In this document: positions 50,697 to 61,573 of the stretch, piece by piece
Position numbering within the stretch: position 1 is the first letter of the stretch
Layout of the letters: every line of letters starts with the position of its first letter
NCBI GenBank assembly: GCA_009667805.1
Contig: CM019071.1
Location: forward strand, 44,899,593 to 44,963,592
Direction: 5' to 3'
DNA: 64,000 nt
Origin: Leptobrachium leishanense
Lineage: Eukaryota > Chordata > Amphibia > Anura > Megophryidae
The notes under the pieces: model-generated
Seen by the model: the letters and a program-made list of their open reading frames with translations, nothing else
Database searches by the model: none
What the model was told of the DNA's origin: nothing
Position numbers and translations under genes: made by a program

Positions 50697-53672
50697 GAGT
50701 TTACAATCTAAGAGGGGAAAGGAGGAGCCGCTCCCGTGAGTTTACAATCTAAGAGGGTAAAGAGGAGCCGCTCCCGTGAGTTTACAATCTAAGAGGGGAA
50801 AGAGGAGCCGCTCCCGTGAGTTTACAATCTAAGAGGGTAAAGAGGAGCCGCTCCCGTGAGTTTACAATCTAAGAGAGAAAGAGAAGCCGCTCCCGTGAGT
50901 TTACAATCTAAGAGGGAAAGAGGAGCCGCTCCCGTGAGTTTACAATCTAAGAGGGGAAAGAGGAGCCGCTCCCGTGAGTTTACAATCTAAGAGGGGAAAG
51001 AGGAGCCGCTCCCGTGAGTTTACAATCTAAGAGAGGAAAGAGGAGCCGCTCCCGTGAGTTTACAATCTAAGAGGGGAAAGAGGAGCCGCTCCCGTGAGTT
51101 TACAATCTAAGAGGGGAAAGAGGAGCCGCTCCCGTGAGTTTACAATCTAAGAGGGTAAAGAGGAGCCGCTCCCGTGAGTTTACAATCTAAGAGGGGAAAG
51201 AGGAGCCGCTCCCGTGAGTTTACAATCTAAGAGGGGAAAGAGGAGCCGCTCCCGTGAGTTTACAATCTAAGAGGGTAAAGAGGAGCCGCTCCCGTGAGTT
51301 TACAATCTAAGAGGGGAAAGAGGAGCCGCTCCCGTGAGTTTACAATCTAAGAGAGAAAGAGGAGCCGCTCCCGTGAGTTTACAATCTAAGAGGGAAAGAG
51401 GAGCCGCTCCCGTGAGTTTCAAATCTAAGAGGGAAGAGGAGCCGCTCCCGTGAGTTTACAATCTAAGAGGGGAAAGAGGAGCCGCTCCCGTGAGTTTAAA
51501 ATCTAAGAGGGAAGAGGAGCCGCTCCCGTGAGTTTACAATCTAAGAGGGGAAAGAGGAGCCGCTCCCGTGAGTTTAAAATCTAAGAGGGAAGAGGAGCCG
51601 CTCCCGTGAGTTTACAATCTAAGAGGGGAAAGAGGAGCCGCTCCCGTGAGTTTAAAATCTAAGAGGGAAGAGGAGCCGCTCCGTGAGTTTACAATCTAAG
51701 AGGGGAAAGAGGAGCCGCTCCCGTGAGTTTTCTATCTAAGAGGGGAAAGAGGAGCCGCTCCCGTGAGTTTACAATCGAAGAAGGAAAAGAGGAGCCGCTC
51801 CCGTGAGTTTACAATCTAAGAGGGGAAAGAGGAGCCGCTCCCGTGAGTTTACAATCGAAGAAGGAAAAGAGGAGCCGCTCCGTGAGTTTACAATCTAAGA
51901 GGGAAAAGAGGAGCCGCTCCCGTGAGTTTACAATCTAAGAGGGAAAGAGGAGCCGCTCCCGTGAATTTACAATCTAAGAGGAAGAGGAGCCTCTCCCGTG
52001 AGTTTACAATCTAAGAGGGGAAAGAGGAGCTGCTCCCGTGAGTTTACAATCTAAGAGGTAAAGAGGAGCCGCTCCCGTGAGTTTACAATCTAAGAGGGAA
52101 GAGAGGAGCCGCTCCCGTGAGTTTACAATCTAAGAGGGAAAGAGGAGCCGCTCCCGTGAGTTTACAATCTAAGAGGGAAAGAGGAGCCACTCCCGTGAGT
52201 TTACAATCTAAGAGGGTAAAGAGGAGCCGCTCCCGTGAGTTTACAATCTAAGAGGGGAAAGAGGAGCCGCTCCCGTGAGTTTACAATCTAAGAGAGGAAA
52301 GAGGAGCCGCTCCCGTGAGTTTACAATCTAAGAGGGAAAGAGGAGCCGCTCCCGTGAGTTTACAATCTAAGAGGGAAGAGGAGCCGCTCCCGTGAGTTTA
52401 CAATCTAAGAGGGAAAGAGGAGCCGCCTCCCGTGAGTTTACAATCTAAGAGGGAAAGAGGAGCCGCTCCGTGAGTTTACAATCTAAGAGGGGAAAGAGGA
52501 GCCGCTCCCGTGAGTTTACAATCTAAGGGGAAGAGGAGCCGCTCCCGTGAGTTTACAATCTAAGAGGGAAAGAGGAGCCGCTCCCGTGAGTTTACAATCT
52601 AAGAGGGAAGAGGAGCCGCTCCCGTGAGTTTACAATCTAAGAGGGGAAAGAGGAGCCGCTCCCGTGAGTTTTCTATCTAAGAGGGGAAAGAGGAGCCGCT
52701 CCCGTGAGTTTACAATCTAAGAGGGAAGAGGAGCCGCTCCCGTGAGTTTACAATCGAAGAAGGAAAAGAGGAGCCGCTCCGTGAGTTTACAATCTAAGAG
52801 GGAAAAGAGGAGCCGCTCCTGTGAGTTTACAATCTAAGAGGGAAAAGAGGAGCCGCTCCCGTGAGTTTACAATCTAAGAGGGAAAGAGGAGCCTCTCCGT
52901 GAGTTTACAATCTAAGAGGGGAAAGAGGAGCTGCTCCCGTGAGTTTACAATCTAAGAGGGGAAAGGAGGAGCCGCTCCCGTGAGTTTACAATCTAAGAGG
53001 GGAAAGAGGAGCCGCTCCCGTGAGTTTACAATCTAAGAGGGTAAAGAGGAGCCGCTCCCGTGAGTTTACAATCTAAGAGGGGAAAGGGGAGCAGCTCCCG
53101 TGAGTTTACAATCTAAGAGGGGAAAGAGGAGCCGCTCCCGTGAGTTTACAATCTAAGAGGGGAAAGAGGAGCCGCTCCTGTGAGTTTACAATCTAAGAGG
53201 GGAAAGAGGAGCCGCTCCCGTGAGTTTACAATCTAAGAGGGTAAAGAGGAGCCGCTCCCGTGAGTTTACAATCTAAGAGGGGAAAGAGGAGCCGCTCCGT
53301 GAGTTTACAATCTAAGAGGGGAAAGAGGAGCCGCTCCCGTGAGTTTACAATCTAAGAGGGGAAAGAGGAGCCGCTCCCGTGAGTTTACAATCTAAGAGGG
53401 GAAAGAGGAGCCGCTCCCGTGAGTTTACAATCTAAGAGGGGAAAGAGGAGCCGCTCCTGTGAGTTTACAATCTAAGAGGGGAAAGAGGAGCCGCTCACGG
53501 GAGTTTACAATCTAAGAGGGAAAGAGGAGCCGCTCCTGTGAGTTTACAATCTATGAGGGGAAAGAGGAGCCACTCCCGTGAGTTTACAATCTATGAGGGG
53601 AAAGAGGAGCCTCTCCCGTGAGTTTACAATCTAAGAGGGGAAAGAGGAGACGCTCCCGTGAGTTTACAATGT
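50697..53672. repeat. 40-bp minisatellite, ~75 copies
   Basis: The unit is gtgagtttacaatctaagag followed by gggaaagaggagccgctccc; most length variants come from the G/A run (36-41 bp). It is the longest array in the window and fills much of intron 1 of gene C. Its ttacaatctaagag core is the end of the dispersed repeat just before it. Confidence 0.96.
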
Positions 53673-53899
53673 CACCGAGTAACCACCGAGTAACCATGCT
53701 GAGCAAAGCTGTAGTAATAAACCCATAACCTGATCTTTTGTAGAAGCAGGTGATAAATCTCTGGTCGCCGGATGAGCCTTTAGTAAATACAAACTTTGCT
53801 CCACAAGAAAAAAAAAACTGTCCATTTAAAAAATAATCGGTGGAGTTTGGTTTCATTCCTGAACTTCAGAAAACACGTTCCTTGCACTTTATATTTACA

Positions 53900-53940
53900 A
53901 AAACAATAATAATAATGATAATAATAATGATGATAATAAC
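53900..53940. repeat. (AAT/GAT)n microsatellite
   Basis: Mixed aat and gat trinucleotides close to the exon 1 donor of gene C. Confidence 0.85.
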
Positions 53941-54015
53941 GTTTCCTTATTTTCTAAAAGTGTTTTATTTCTGATTATTATCTCTGTAGTGTTTGATCGT
54001 CGGGTCATTCCTCAC

Positions 54016-54195
54016 CTTTATCAGGGCTCTGGGTAATTCTGTTGTGTCGATGTCCAGGATATTCCCCAGCACAGGTAAAGGTTTAGGCCCCGGCAGAGCA
54101 TTTTCCTCTTTCTTTCCAGCACGTTGTGTCAACAGGTAAAGCAGGAAGGAGATGCAGGAGATCAGAAGGAAGGTCCCTGTGAGCCCCAGCTCCAT
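54016..54195 (-). CDS. Gene C exon 1
   Basis: 180 bp from ATG to donor gtgagg. It encodes MELGLTGTFLLISCISFLLY, the charged AGKKEEN part, LPGPKPLPVLGN (one proline short of the usual PPGP) and the end ELPRALIK. Confidence 0.95.
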
Positions 54196-54236
54196 CCTCA
54201 CCCCTCGGTATAATCTATTGACTCAATGTGCAGCAT

Positions 54237-54245
54237 TATAAATAA
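54237..54245 (-). promoter_or_regulatory. Candidate TATA box, gene C
   Basis: TATTTATAA on the minus strand, 42-50 bp upstream of the ATG. It would give a very short 5' UTR. Genes A and B have no equally good match. Confidence 0.35.
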
Positions 54246-54284
54246 ATATATATCGCTGGCATAGACTGAAAGTGTGCGTGGAGG

Positions 54285-54302
54285 CGCTGGGCGTGTCTGA
54301 GA
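54285..54302 (-). promoter_or_regulatory. Conserved upstream motif, gene C
   Basis: The plus strand reads cgctgggcgtgtctgaga, 90-107 bp upstream of the gene C ATG. It is the third instance of the motif seen before genes A and B. Confidence 0.5.
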
Positions 54303-55061
54303 CTCTTATCACCTGCTGATACTGTATACACTCATTGACAGGTGGAAACTCATTGCATAAACATGTCTGGAAGAAGCACACGGAGTCTGCGCTCATCTCT
54401 CATGGAATAATATGACCTTTTTAGGTTAAAACCGGGATTTAAAGCTGCAGCTCCCCCAGGCAGCCTACAATTCCCAGAATCCTCTGACCGCAATAGATGG
54501 AGAGAGAATCATGGGAGCTGTAGTTCAGTGACATCTGGTGGCCAGAGTTTTCAGTGGGTCCAGGAGGGCTTAGGGTTAGGAAGGAAGTTTCATTAGGATT
54601 AGGATTCTATTGGAAGGGAGACACATCAGCTACATTAAGGCGTCTCCTCTGAAATGTGTCGTGACAATAATCCCGAGTTAGCATGGAGCCACATCTCTTC
54701 CCAGAATGCTTAGCGGGCTGCGGCGCTGTCAGATCCAGCTCCATTGCGTCTTACACGTCTTACAGGCCGAGCTTTGTTTTTAGTCCCACGTTTCGGCTTG
54801 AGCTTGTTACAGCTTGTTTTTACTAGATATTCGTGACCCTGTCTGTCGTTGCTTCTAGTCACTTCTTTCGATGGTCCTTATTTTCAACCTTTTGAGCGAA
54901 AAAAAAACCATTCAGCAGTGTCTTTTAGGTGTTTGACATAAACCTTTAATGCTAAACAGGCTTTGTTATGGTCAGGCCAAGGGTGGGACGCAGCTTGGAG
55001 AGACCACACATTGCACGCCCCTCGAGACAAAGTATCACTCGCCCTGGCTCACCAAAGGAAG
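54303..55061. other. Upstream of gene C, no gene recognised
   Basis: No exon or RNA gene seen. Confidence 0.45.
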
Positions 55062-55190
55062 TATGAGTCCTCTTAGATTGTAAGCTCTTGAGCAGGGTCC
55101 TCTCAACCTACTGTTCTGTATGTTGAACCTGTATGTATATTTGCTATAGCGCTACGGAACTTGTTAGCGCTTTATAAAAGTTTGTAACTG
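55062..55190 (-). repeat. Dispersed repeat of the 'ttacaatctaa' type, inverted
   Basis: It reads cttagattgtaagctcttga, then gcagggtcctct and gcgctttataaaa; on the minus strand this gives agcgct followed by gagcttacaatctaag. It is the same family as 50562 and 63822. Confidence 0.65.
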
Positions 55191-55193
55191 TAA

Positions 55194-55655
55194 CTATAAG
55201 AAGGAGAACACAAACATAGTGCAGTATTGTGGTGTGAATTTTGCCTCAAATGAGAAAAAACTCACAATATCGCGCATGCGAATCCACACTCGCATCGAAT
55301 CGGCTCTCCCCATGGCTGGTATCACTTTTGCTTCTTGTATGGAGGGAAGGTGACATCACCAGCAATCACCAAAAGTAATAAATTGTGCCGTCAACTCCTC
55401 CCAATAGCTGAAGTGACAGGAAATCACAATATAAAACCAGGGATTTAATTAATAGTATAACAGCAATAAAGTCTGTATAAAATACGTCCGACACGTTTCA
55501 TCTGTGTATTCAGACTTTATCAAGGGCAGCAGGTTATAAAATATGTATAAAATACGCCCGATGCGCTTCACAAGCGCGATCTTGTGAGTTTTTAACTATT
55601 TTAGGCAAAATTCCCAGGACAATACTGCGCTATGTTTGTGTTCTCCTTCTTATAG
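55194..55655. mobile_element. TIR MITE (462 bp)
   Basis: The ends ctataagaaggagaacacaa and ttgtgttctccttcttatag form inverted repeats of about 45 bp. The interior has acacgtttcatctgtgtatt. No coding capacity. Confidence 0.75.
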
Positions 55656-56398
55656 GACTTATACTTCCTTGTTGTACCATTTGGTTTATAAAAGGAGCGT
55701 GTGAACCACCTCCTGGAAATGTATCCATAGATAATTTAGTAGTAAGGAAAGACGTGTAATTACCCAGCATGCACGTGACCAGCTCCCTGCAACAGTTTGC
55801 TACCTTTGGTCTTTGGGTTGGTGCTGCTGCATGTGATTTCCTAACTCTCTCTATAGAAGGATACTGTATCTATATATAAGCAGTTTCTATGGACTCAGGG
55901 ACATTGTGTCATGTTTTTAAGATCTGATAATGCGTCACTGGACACATAAAGCTACTGAATGCGAGGGGGGGGCACAGGAATAGAGCTGACCTTGTGCTTT
56001 ATAGCATTGTGTATGATAGGAATAAGATTATAGGATAATTCCTAAAGACCCCCAGGAGTTAGCAAAATTATTTCCCTCCTGCAGACTTGAAGGCATTGCC
56101 CCCTTCCAGGCGTGAAAGGCAAATATTCAGTCTGGGGCTCCGTGGGAGGGGGGGCAGGCTCCTGATAACACAGCGGAGGGGGACGGTGGATCACTCTCTA
56201 CACTATCTTTCTTATTCACGGAGCAGCTGCTTCTCAGCCCACCCCCCCTGTCCCACTGGTCAGGGAGGAACATTGTATCATTTATATTTGTATAATGTGT
56301 TGCCACAGTCATTTAACTAAAGTGGTTATGGTGGCTCCATGAACTTTTAAAAACATTGTCAGTTACTATTGAAAGAATAAATCCCCATTAATGAAGCA
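55656..56398. other. Spacer, no gene recognised
   Basis: No exon or RNA gene seen; short G-rich runs near 55965 and 56150. Confidence 0.45.
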
Positions 56399-56403
56399 AT
56401 TAT

Positions 56404-57572
56404 TCACACAATGGATGCGCCCAGTGACACATATAGAGGAAAATATCACACAATGGATGTGCCCAGTGACACATATAGAGGAAAATATCACACAATGGAT
56501 GCGCCCAGTGACACATATAGAGGAAAATATCACACAATGGATGCGCCCAGTGACACATATAGAGGAAAATATCACACAATGGATGCACCCAGTGACACAT
56601 ATAGAGGAAAATATCACACAATGGATGCACCCAGTGACACATATAGAGGAAAATATCACACAATGGATGCACCCAGTGACACATATAGAGGAAAATATCA
56701 CACAATGGATGCACCCAGTGACACATATAGAGGAAAATATCACACAATGGATGCACCCAGTGACACATATAGAGGAAAATATCACACAATGGATGCACCC
56801 AGTGACACATATAGAGGAAAATATCACACAATGGATGCACCCAGTGACACATATAGAGGAAAATATCACACAATGGATGCACCCAGTGACACATATAGAG
56901 GAAAATATCACACAATGGATGCACCCAGTGACACATATAGAGGAAAATATCACACACTGGATGCGCCCAGTGACACATATAGAGGAAAATATCACACAAT
57001 GGATGCACCCAGTGACACATATAGAGGAAAATATCACACAATGGATGCGCCCAGTGACACATATAGAGGAAAATATCACACAATGGATGCGCCCAGTGAC
57101 ACCTATAGAGGAAAATATCACACAATGGATGCGCCCAGTGACACATATAGAGGAAAATATCACACAATGGATTTGCCCAGTGACACATATAGAGGAAAAT
57201 ATCACACAATGGATGCACCCAGTAACACATATAGAGGAAAATATCACACAATGGATGCGCCCAGTGACACATATAGAGGAAAATATCACACAATGGATGC
57301 TCCAGTGACACATATAGAGGAAAATATCACACAATGGATGCTCCCAGTGACACATATAGAGGAAAATATCACACAATGGATGCTCCCAGTGACACATATA
57401 GAGGAAAATATCACACAATGGATGCACCAGTGACACATATGGAGGAGAATATCACACAATGGATGCTCCCAGTGACACATATAGAGGAAAATATCACACA
57501 ATGGATGCTCCAGTGACACATATAGAGGAAAATATCACACAATGGATGCACCCAGTGACACATATGGAGGAC
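56404..57572. repeat. 42-bp minisatellite, ~28 copies
   Basis: The unit is acacatatagaggaaaatat followed by cacacaatggatgcacccagtg. The long frames on both strands (up to 356 codons) come from a stop-free unit divisible by three. Confidence 0.96.
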
Positions 57573-57783
57573 AATTTTTGCTAAACATAAAAGTGTAAAA
57601 CAAACACATGTAACATAAGGACATTGCATTTTTTTTGGTGGTACCGGCCCTTTAAACCCAATATTTATTTAAATATCAGCTGCAAGTCATATAGACACAA
57701 CATAGACATCTCACTAAGAAAGAGGGATGGGGGTCAATCCAAAAAGACATTCTCAGGTTTATCAGGACAGGTGAACATATTTA

Positions 57784-58945
57784 TGGGGTTATTCAAAGAT
57801 CACCAAATTGACCACGGAATTGATCCGAACAGTGAATTTCCCCGCACGGTGACATTTCGTGGGCATTCGGCTATTCAGAGAAAGCAGCCAATTTGCCAAA
57901 TAATAGTGAACTGCCAGTGAAATATGGTGCCTGTTCGACGGCAGGGAAATCCCCTATAGAGCAGCAAGGGTTAGGCTAGGGTCAGACTGAGGCAGTGCGA
58001 ACGCGCGTTCTGGCGCACTTAATCACGGCCGCAATACCAGCAGATGCCGGGCAATGACGGCCAATATACGATGTACGGTCGCACAAAAGTCCGGCTGCGC
58101 AACGCAAGTGGAAAATGAACGCATTTTTTCGAGAACGTTAAACCACTAGTACTGACGTACAGAGTGCGCTGCGTCCGCTAGCGGCGTGTGTGCGTGAATT
58201 GGAGACATCAGACGCTGCTAATGTCCGGCCAACATAACGTCCAGATGCAAGAAGTGTTTTATTGATGATCCGTACAAAATCACGGATGAAACTGCGCATA
58301 GTATGACCGCTATTGCGTATTCCGTGAAAAAATACGTCCATTCTTCGAACGCACATTTTCACGGACAACGTGAAAAATGCGTTAGTCTGACCCTAGCCTA
58401 AATCTATTCACACTGAACAGCAGAGAAATGTCAGTGAAATGCTCTGATGTTCAGTGGTTTCATTCGACAGCTTTAATCAGGCGAATCCCATAGGTTTCAA
58501 TGTGAAAAATATTCCCGTTTTTATACAATATCTAATAAATCGTTTATTATTTTAATCTGCAGCAAAAAGTCTCTATTTATCTTTTAGAATTTTTTAGGCA
58601 TGTTATCAGAAATTTTCGGCAAAACTTTTTTAATTCCGATTTTTTTTCTTTTTTACATTGTGTTTTTTTTTTCTATTCTGTAACAAACAATTCTTTTGTT
58701 ATTTATATGACCCTTATATATTTTTTCCAGGCATTTTCATCGATTCGACGGTTTTACAGCATTTTGTGCGTTCGATTCTGCAGTTTTGCGGCAGTTTATG
58801 CATTCGATTCGGCAGTTTGAGGATGCGTACATCGGATCAATTCGCTGCACTTCGGGGACCCTGCGGTGAATGTTGAATTCACCATAGGGTCGGCAAACTT
58901 AACTCGCCTAAGTGCGGCGAGAGAGAGAGCACTGAAATGCTGGTG
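57784..58945. mobile_element. TIR element of the AGGGTTATTCA family, with nested Harbinger-like MITE
   Basis: It starts ggggttattcaaagatcacc. It is split by the 425-bp element at 57974-58398, and the sequence resumes with atctattcacactgaacagc. It runs to gagagagagcactgaaat just before the exon 9 relic; the final ctctctgaataaccc part is missing. Confidence 0.7.
57974..58398. mobile_element. Harbinger-like MITE, 425 bp, nested
   Basis: Ends ggctagggtcagactgag and agtctgaccctagcc; flanks TTA and TAA. It has the same length and arrangement as 33626-34050, and is inserted in the family sequence caatggttaatctattc. Confidence 0.8.
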
Positions 58946-58950
58946 AAATT

Positions 58951-59043
58951 TTAGTACAAGGCACAGCATGCATCTCATAAGGCCGAGGTCGGGAAGCGTT
59001 GGTGTTTGGCTTTGGCGCCAATGTCTTCTGTATTCTACATTGG
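58951..59043 (-). pseudogene. CYP2 relic D: piece of exon 9
   Basis: On the minus strand it matches the last part of gene E's exon 9: ATACAGAAGACATTG, then AKAKHQRF/PNTNASRPRPYEMHAVP-like coding, with a small deletion and loss of the stop context. The heme-binding half of the exon is absent. With the exon 3 piece at 59213 it marks a CYP2 copy that has lost everything else. Confidence 0.8.
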
Positions 59044-59212
59044 TTAAATGGTGAATTCACCGTATTTTCACCAATCGCCAAATTTCGCTGACATTCCAAA
59101 GCACCAAAATTTCCCTAAATTGCGTTGCTTTGTGAATAGACCGTCTAGACTAAAACATTATCTTTATTAGTTACTAAAAACATGAAGATGCAAACTCTAA
59201 GAAATAGTCAAC

Positions 59213-59324
59213 CTTCGCTTTTCCCTGTTTCCTCTGCGAGAGCTCGGGCTTCCTCCTGGATCCTCTCCTCAATGCTTCTCTTTCCCATCCCAAAATTTCT
59301 AAAGGTCTTGAGAGAGAATCAACG
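59213..59324 (-). pseudogene. CYP2 relic D: 3' part of exon 3
   Basis: It encodes [20 protein letters not shown] on the minus strand and keeps a donor (gttgac). The first ~38 bp of the exon, with the WxxxR motif, are replaced by transposon-like sequence. Exons 4-8 are missing between it and the exon 9 piece. Confidence 0.85.
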
Positions 59325-59864
59325 TTTGGTGGCTGATTGGCTTTTATCGGCGGCTGATCGACGGATTTCAGTGCTCTGTTCGGCAGATCATCGGTTGCAT
59401 TAGGCGGTTTGTGGCTGCGTTCGACAACCTGTTTGGTGGATCATCGGCTGCGTTCGGCAGTTTGCTGCTGTGTTTCTCTGTTTGCAGCTGTGTTCAGCAG
59501 TCTGTTCAGTGGATCATTGGCTGCATTAGGCGGTTTATGGCTGCGATCAGCAACCGGTTTGGTGGGTCGTCGGCTGCATTTGGTGGATCGCGGCTGCGTT
59601 CGGCAGTCTGTTTGGTAGATTGTCGACTGCGTTCTGCAGTTTGCGGCTGCGTTCGGCGACTTGTTTGTCAGACTGTCACCTGCATTCGGCAGTATACGGC
59701 TGCATTCGGCAGTCTGTTCACTGGACCATTGACTATATTTGGCCGTTTTGAACAGACGCGTTTGGCAGATTCCTTAGGCACACGTCAGTGACCTGAATAC
59801 AACGCAGGGACAGCGAATTGAACTTGCCGAACGAGAGAGCACCAAAGCTCTCTGAATAACCCCT
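59325..59864. mobile_element. TIR element of the AGGGTTATTCA family, right half, with internal tandem
   Basis: It ends gctctctgaataacccct. Its interior is a degenerate repeat of the ttcggcagtctgtttggtgg and atcatcggctgcgtt type. The left end is missing, replaced by the exon 3 relic. Confidence 0.6.
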
Positions 59865-60954
59865 TTAGTTTGGAAACACTGGGCGTGTTTTACCATGTGT
59901 ATTCTGCCCATCCCCCTTTCTGCGTTTGCAATTGTAAACCCTGAATAAAGTTATTCTAAGTTTTGTTTTCACCCTGCTAGGAGTTACGGCTACTTAGAGG
60001 GTGGGTTTGGGCTAAAATTAGTACTTCACTGGGATGCGGAAGGGAGCCTTTATGCCCGTGGAGACCTATCCTGGGTACTGATTCCCACGTGACACTCCCA
60101 ACAACTCAAAGGTCCAACAACAGTGGTAATCATTTCAGACAGTCTTCTCCTTTAAAGGAATGTATTTCAGGCTTGTATTTAGAGATCGCCCTCTACGGGT
60201 GGTTACGTTACATAAGGTGATCACATACAAATCATTTTTAAGGAAACCTTTATTATCAAAGGCCCTTGTCCTTACATGAGATGGTTAGAAAACCATGAAG
60301 CTGGAGAGGAGGACAATGATAAGGTCCTCTCTAACGTACTCGATTTAAACATCAAACACAACGATTGGGATTTTTGTCCAGACTCCTGTATTGCATTGCA
60401 TTCACGTTTGTGTCTGTTACTATGGAAACTAATTGTAGTGAATCTTTTGCTTCTATTCTTTTTTTACTGGGCGCTACCACCTTAGATTGACTGACACAAT
60501 GGTATGCACCCCCACCATGTGAGAGGATGTGATGGGGAATGGACACATGTTCATCCCCCATGTCTATTACCAACCCAGCCATCACCCATGAGCGGGAGCT
60601 TGGGTTCCACAGCCCAGCAGGTTCACTCTGGCATGTCTACTCTCCATGGACTCCACTCCCCACCTGAAGACCATTGGAATCAGTGAGGACCAGTGGAGGC
60701 TCACTCATTCATCACAGGTGACTGAGCATTAGTATTTGCCCTATCTCATATTTCCAGTATTGCTGGGCTAGTGGCGGCGAGCATAATCAATGGTTCGCTT
60801 ATTAATGATGGTGGCTCAAGTGGATTTGGACCAAGTAGGTTTTGTTTTTTTATATATTTTTAAAAAAAGGGACATTTTGAAATATGTAAACATACGCACT
60901 CGAGATGAGGCTGTTGATGTGTCTTGCCGAGTCACAGTGTGAAGGAACAAACAG
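59865..60954. other. Spacer before gene E, no gene recognised
   Basis: No exon or RNA gene seen. Confidence 0.45.
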
Positions 60955-61320
60955 CAACCTTAACAATGACCCAACCCTATCTAGCCCTAACCCTAATACA
61001 AACAGTAACTCTACCAGTGACCCAACCCTATCTAGCCCTAACCCTAATACAAACAATAACTCTAACAGTGACCCAACCCTATATAACCCTAATACTAACA
61101 GTAACCCTACCAGTGAACCAACCCTATCTAGCCCTAACCCTAATATTAACAGTGACCCTAGCACAAACATGATCAATGTCTAACAGTGACCCTAATACTA
61201 ACCCAACCCTAGAAGTGTCCCTAACCCAATCTAGCCCTAATCCGAAACCAAACCCGGTCACAGAAATAAACCATAATTGTAACCCCAACCGTAACCAACC
61301 CTAGAAGTAAACCTAGTTTT
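60955..61320. repeat. Degenerate telomere-like tract
   Basis: Units such as accctatctagccctaaccc and taatacaaacagtaac with interspersed ccctaa. A short tandem of about 58 bp (cagtgacccaaccctatcta) is visible. It lies just downstream of gene E's stop. Confidence 0.75.
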
Positions 61321-61382
61321 AGCCCAAAATAACATTTGGTAGCGTAGAGGGGGTATAGGCTTCACACGTCTATTGGACAGGT

Positions 61383-61573
61383 TTAGACTTTTGAGCGAGG
61401 AACAGCACGCATAACGTATAGCCGAGGTTGGGACGCGTTGGTGTTTGGCTCTGGTGTGATCTCAATGTCTTCTGTATCCACTGTTGGTTTCAGGTTGAAC
61501 TTCTGCAGAATGGTGATGAAGAAAAGAAAGATCTCCATGCGAGCCAGACCCTCTCCCAAGCAGATGCGTTTAC
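61383..61573 (-). CDS. Gene E exon 9
   Basis: 191 bp. It encodes [38 protein letters not shown] and the end MRAVPRSKV, then TAA. Confidence 0.96.

Larger units (their letters stand above)
42621..54195 (-). pseudogene. Gene C: CYP2-family cytochrome P450, 9 exons, frameshift in exon 8
   Basis: Coding exons: 54195-54016, 48797-48635, 48263-48114, 46800-46640, 46501-46325, 46224-46083, 44469-44282, 43034-42892 and 42802-42621. All have GT-AG borders. Eight have the usual CYP2 lengths, but exon 8 is 143 bp instead of 142, because a run of A on the plus strand (43020-43024) has one base too many. Read as is, translation reaches a stop 19 codons into exon 8, before the heme cysteine. The downstream parts are otherwise intact ([17 protein letters not shown] in exons 8-9, stop TAG). 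Other motifs are the anchor MELGLTGTFLLIS, PGPKPLP, WRVIR (WxxxR), AGIETTST (I-helix) and EIQR (K-helix). It is either a very young pseudogene or a working gene with a homopolymer error in the assembly. If the length is an error the gene would have 494 codons. Confidence 0.88.

Noticed and set aside
50697..53672. Possible CRISPR-like array
   Set aside because: Units are contiguous tandem copies without unique spacers, in a vertebrate genome.
56366..57436. Frames of 300-356 codons on both strands
   Set aside because: Stop-free 42-bp minisatellite.
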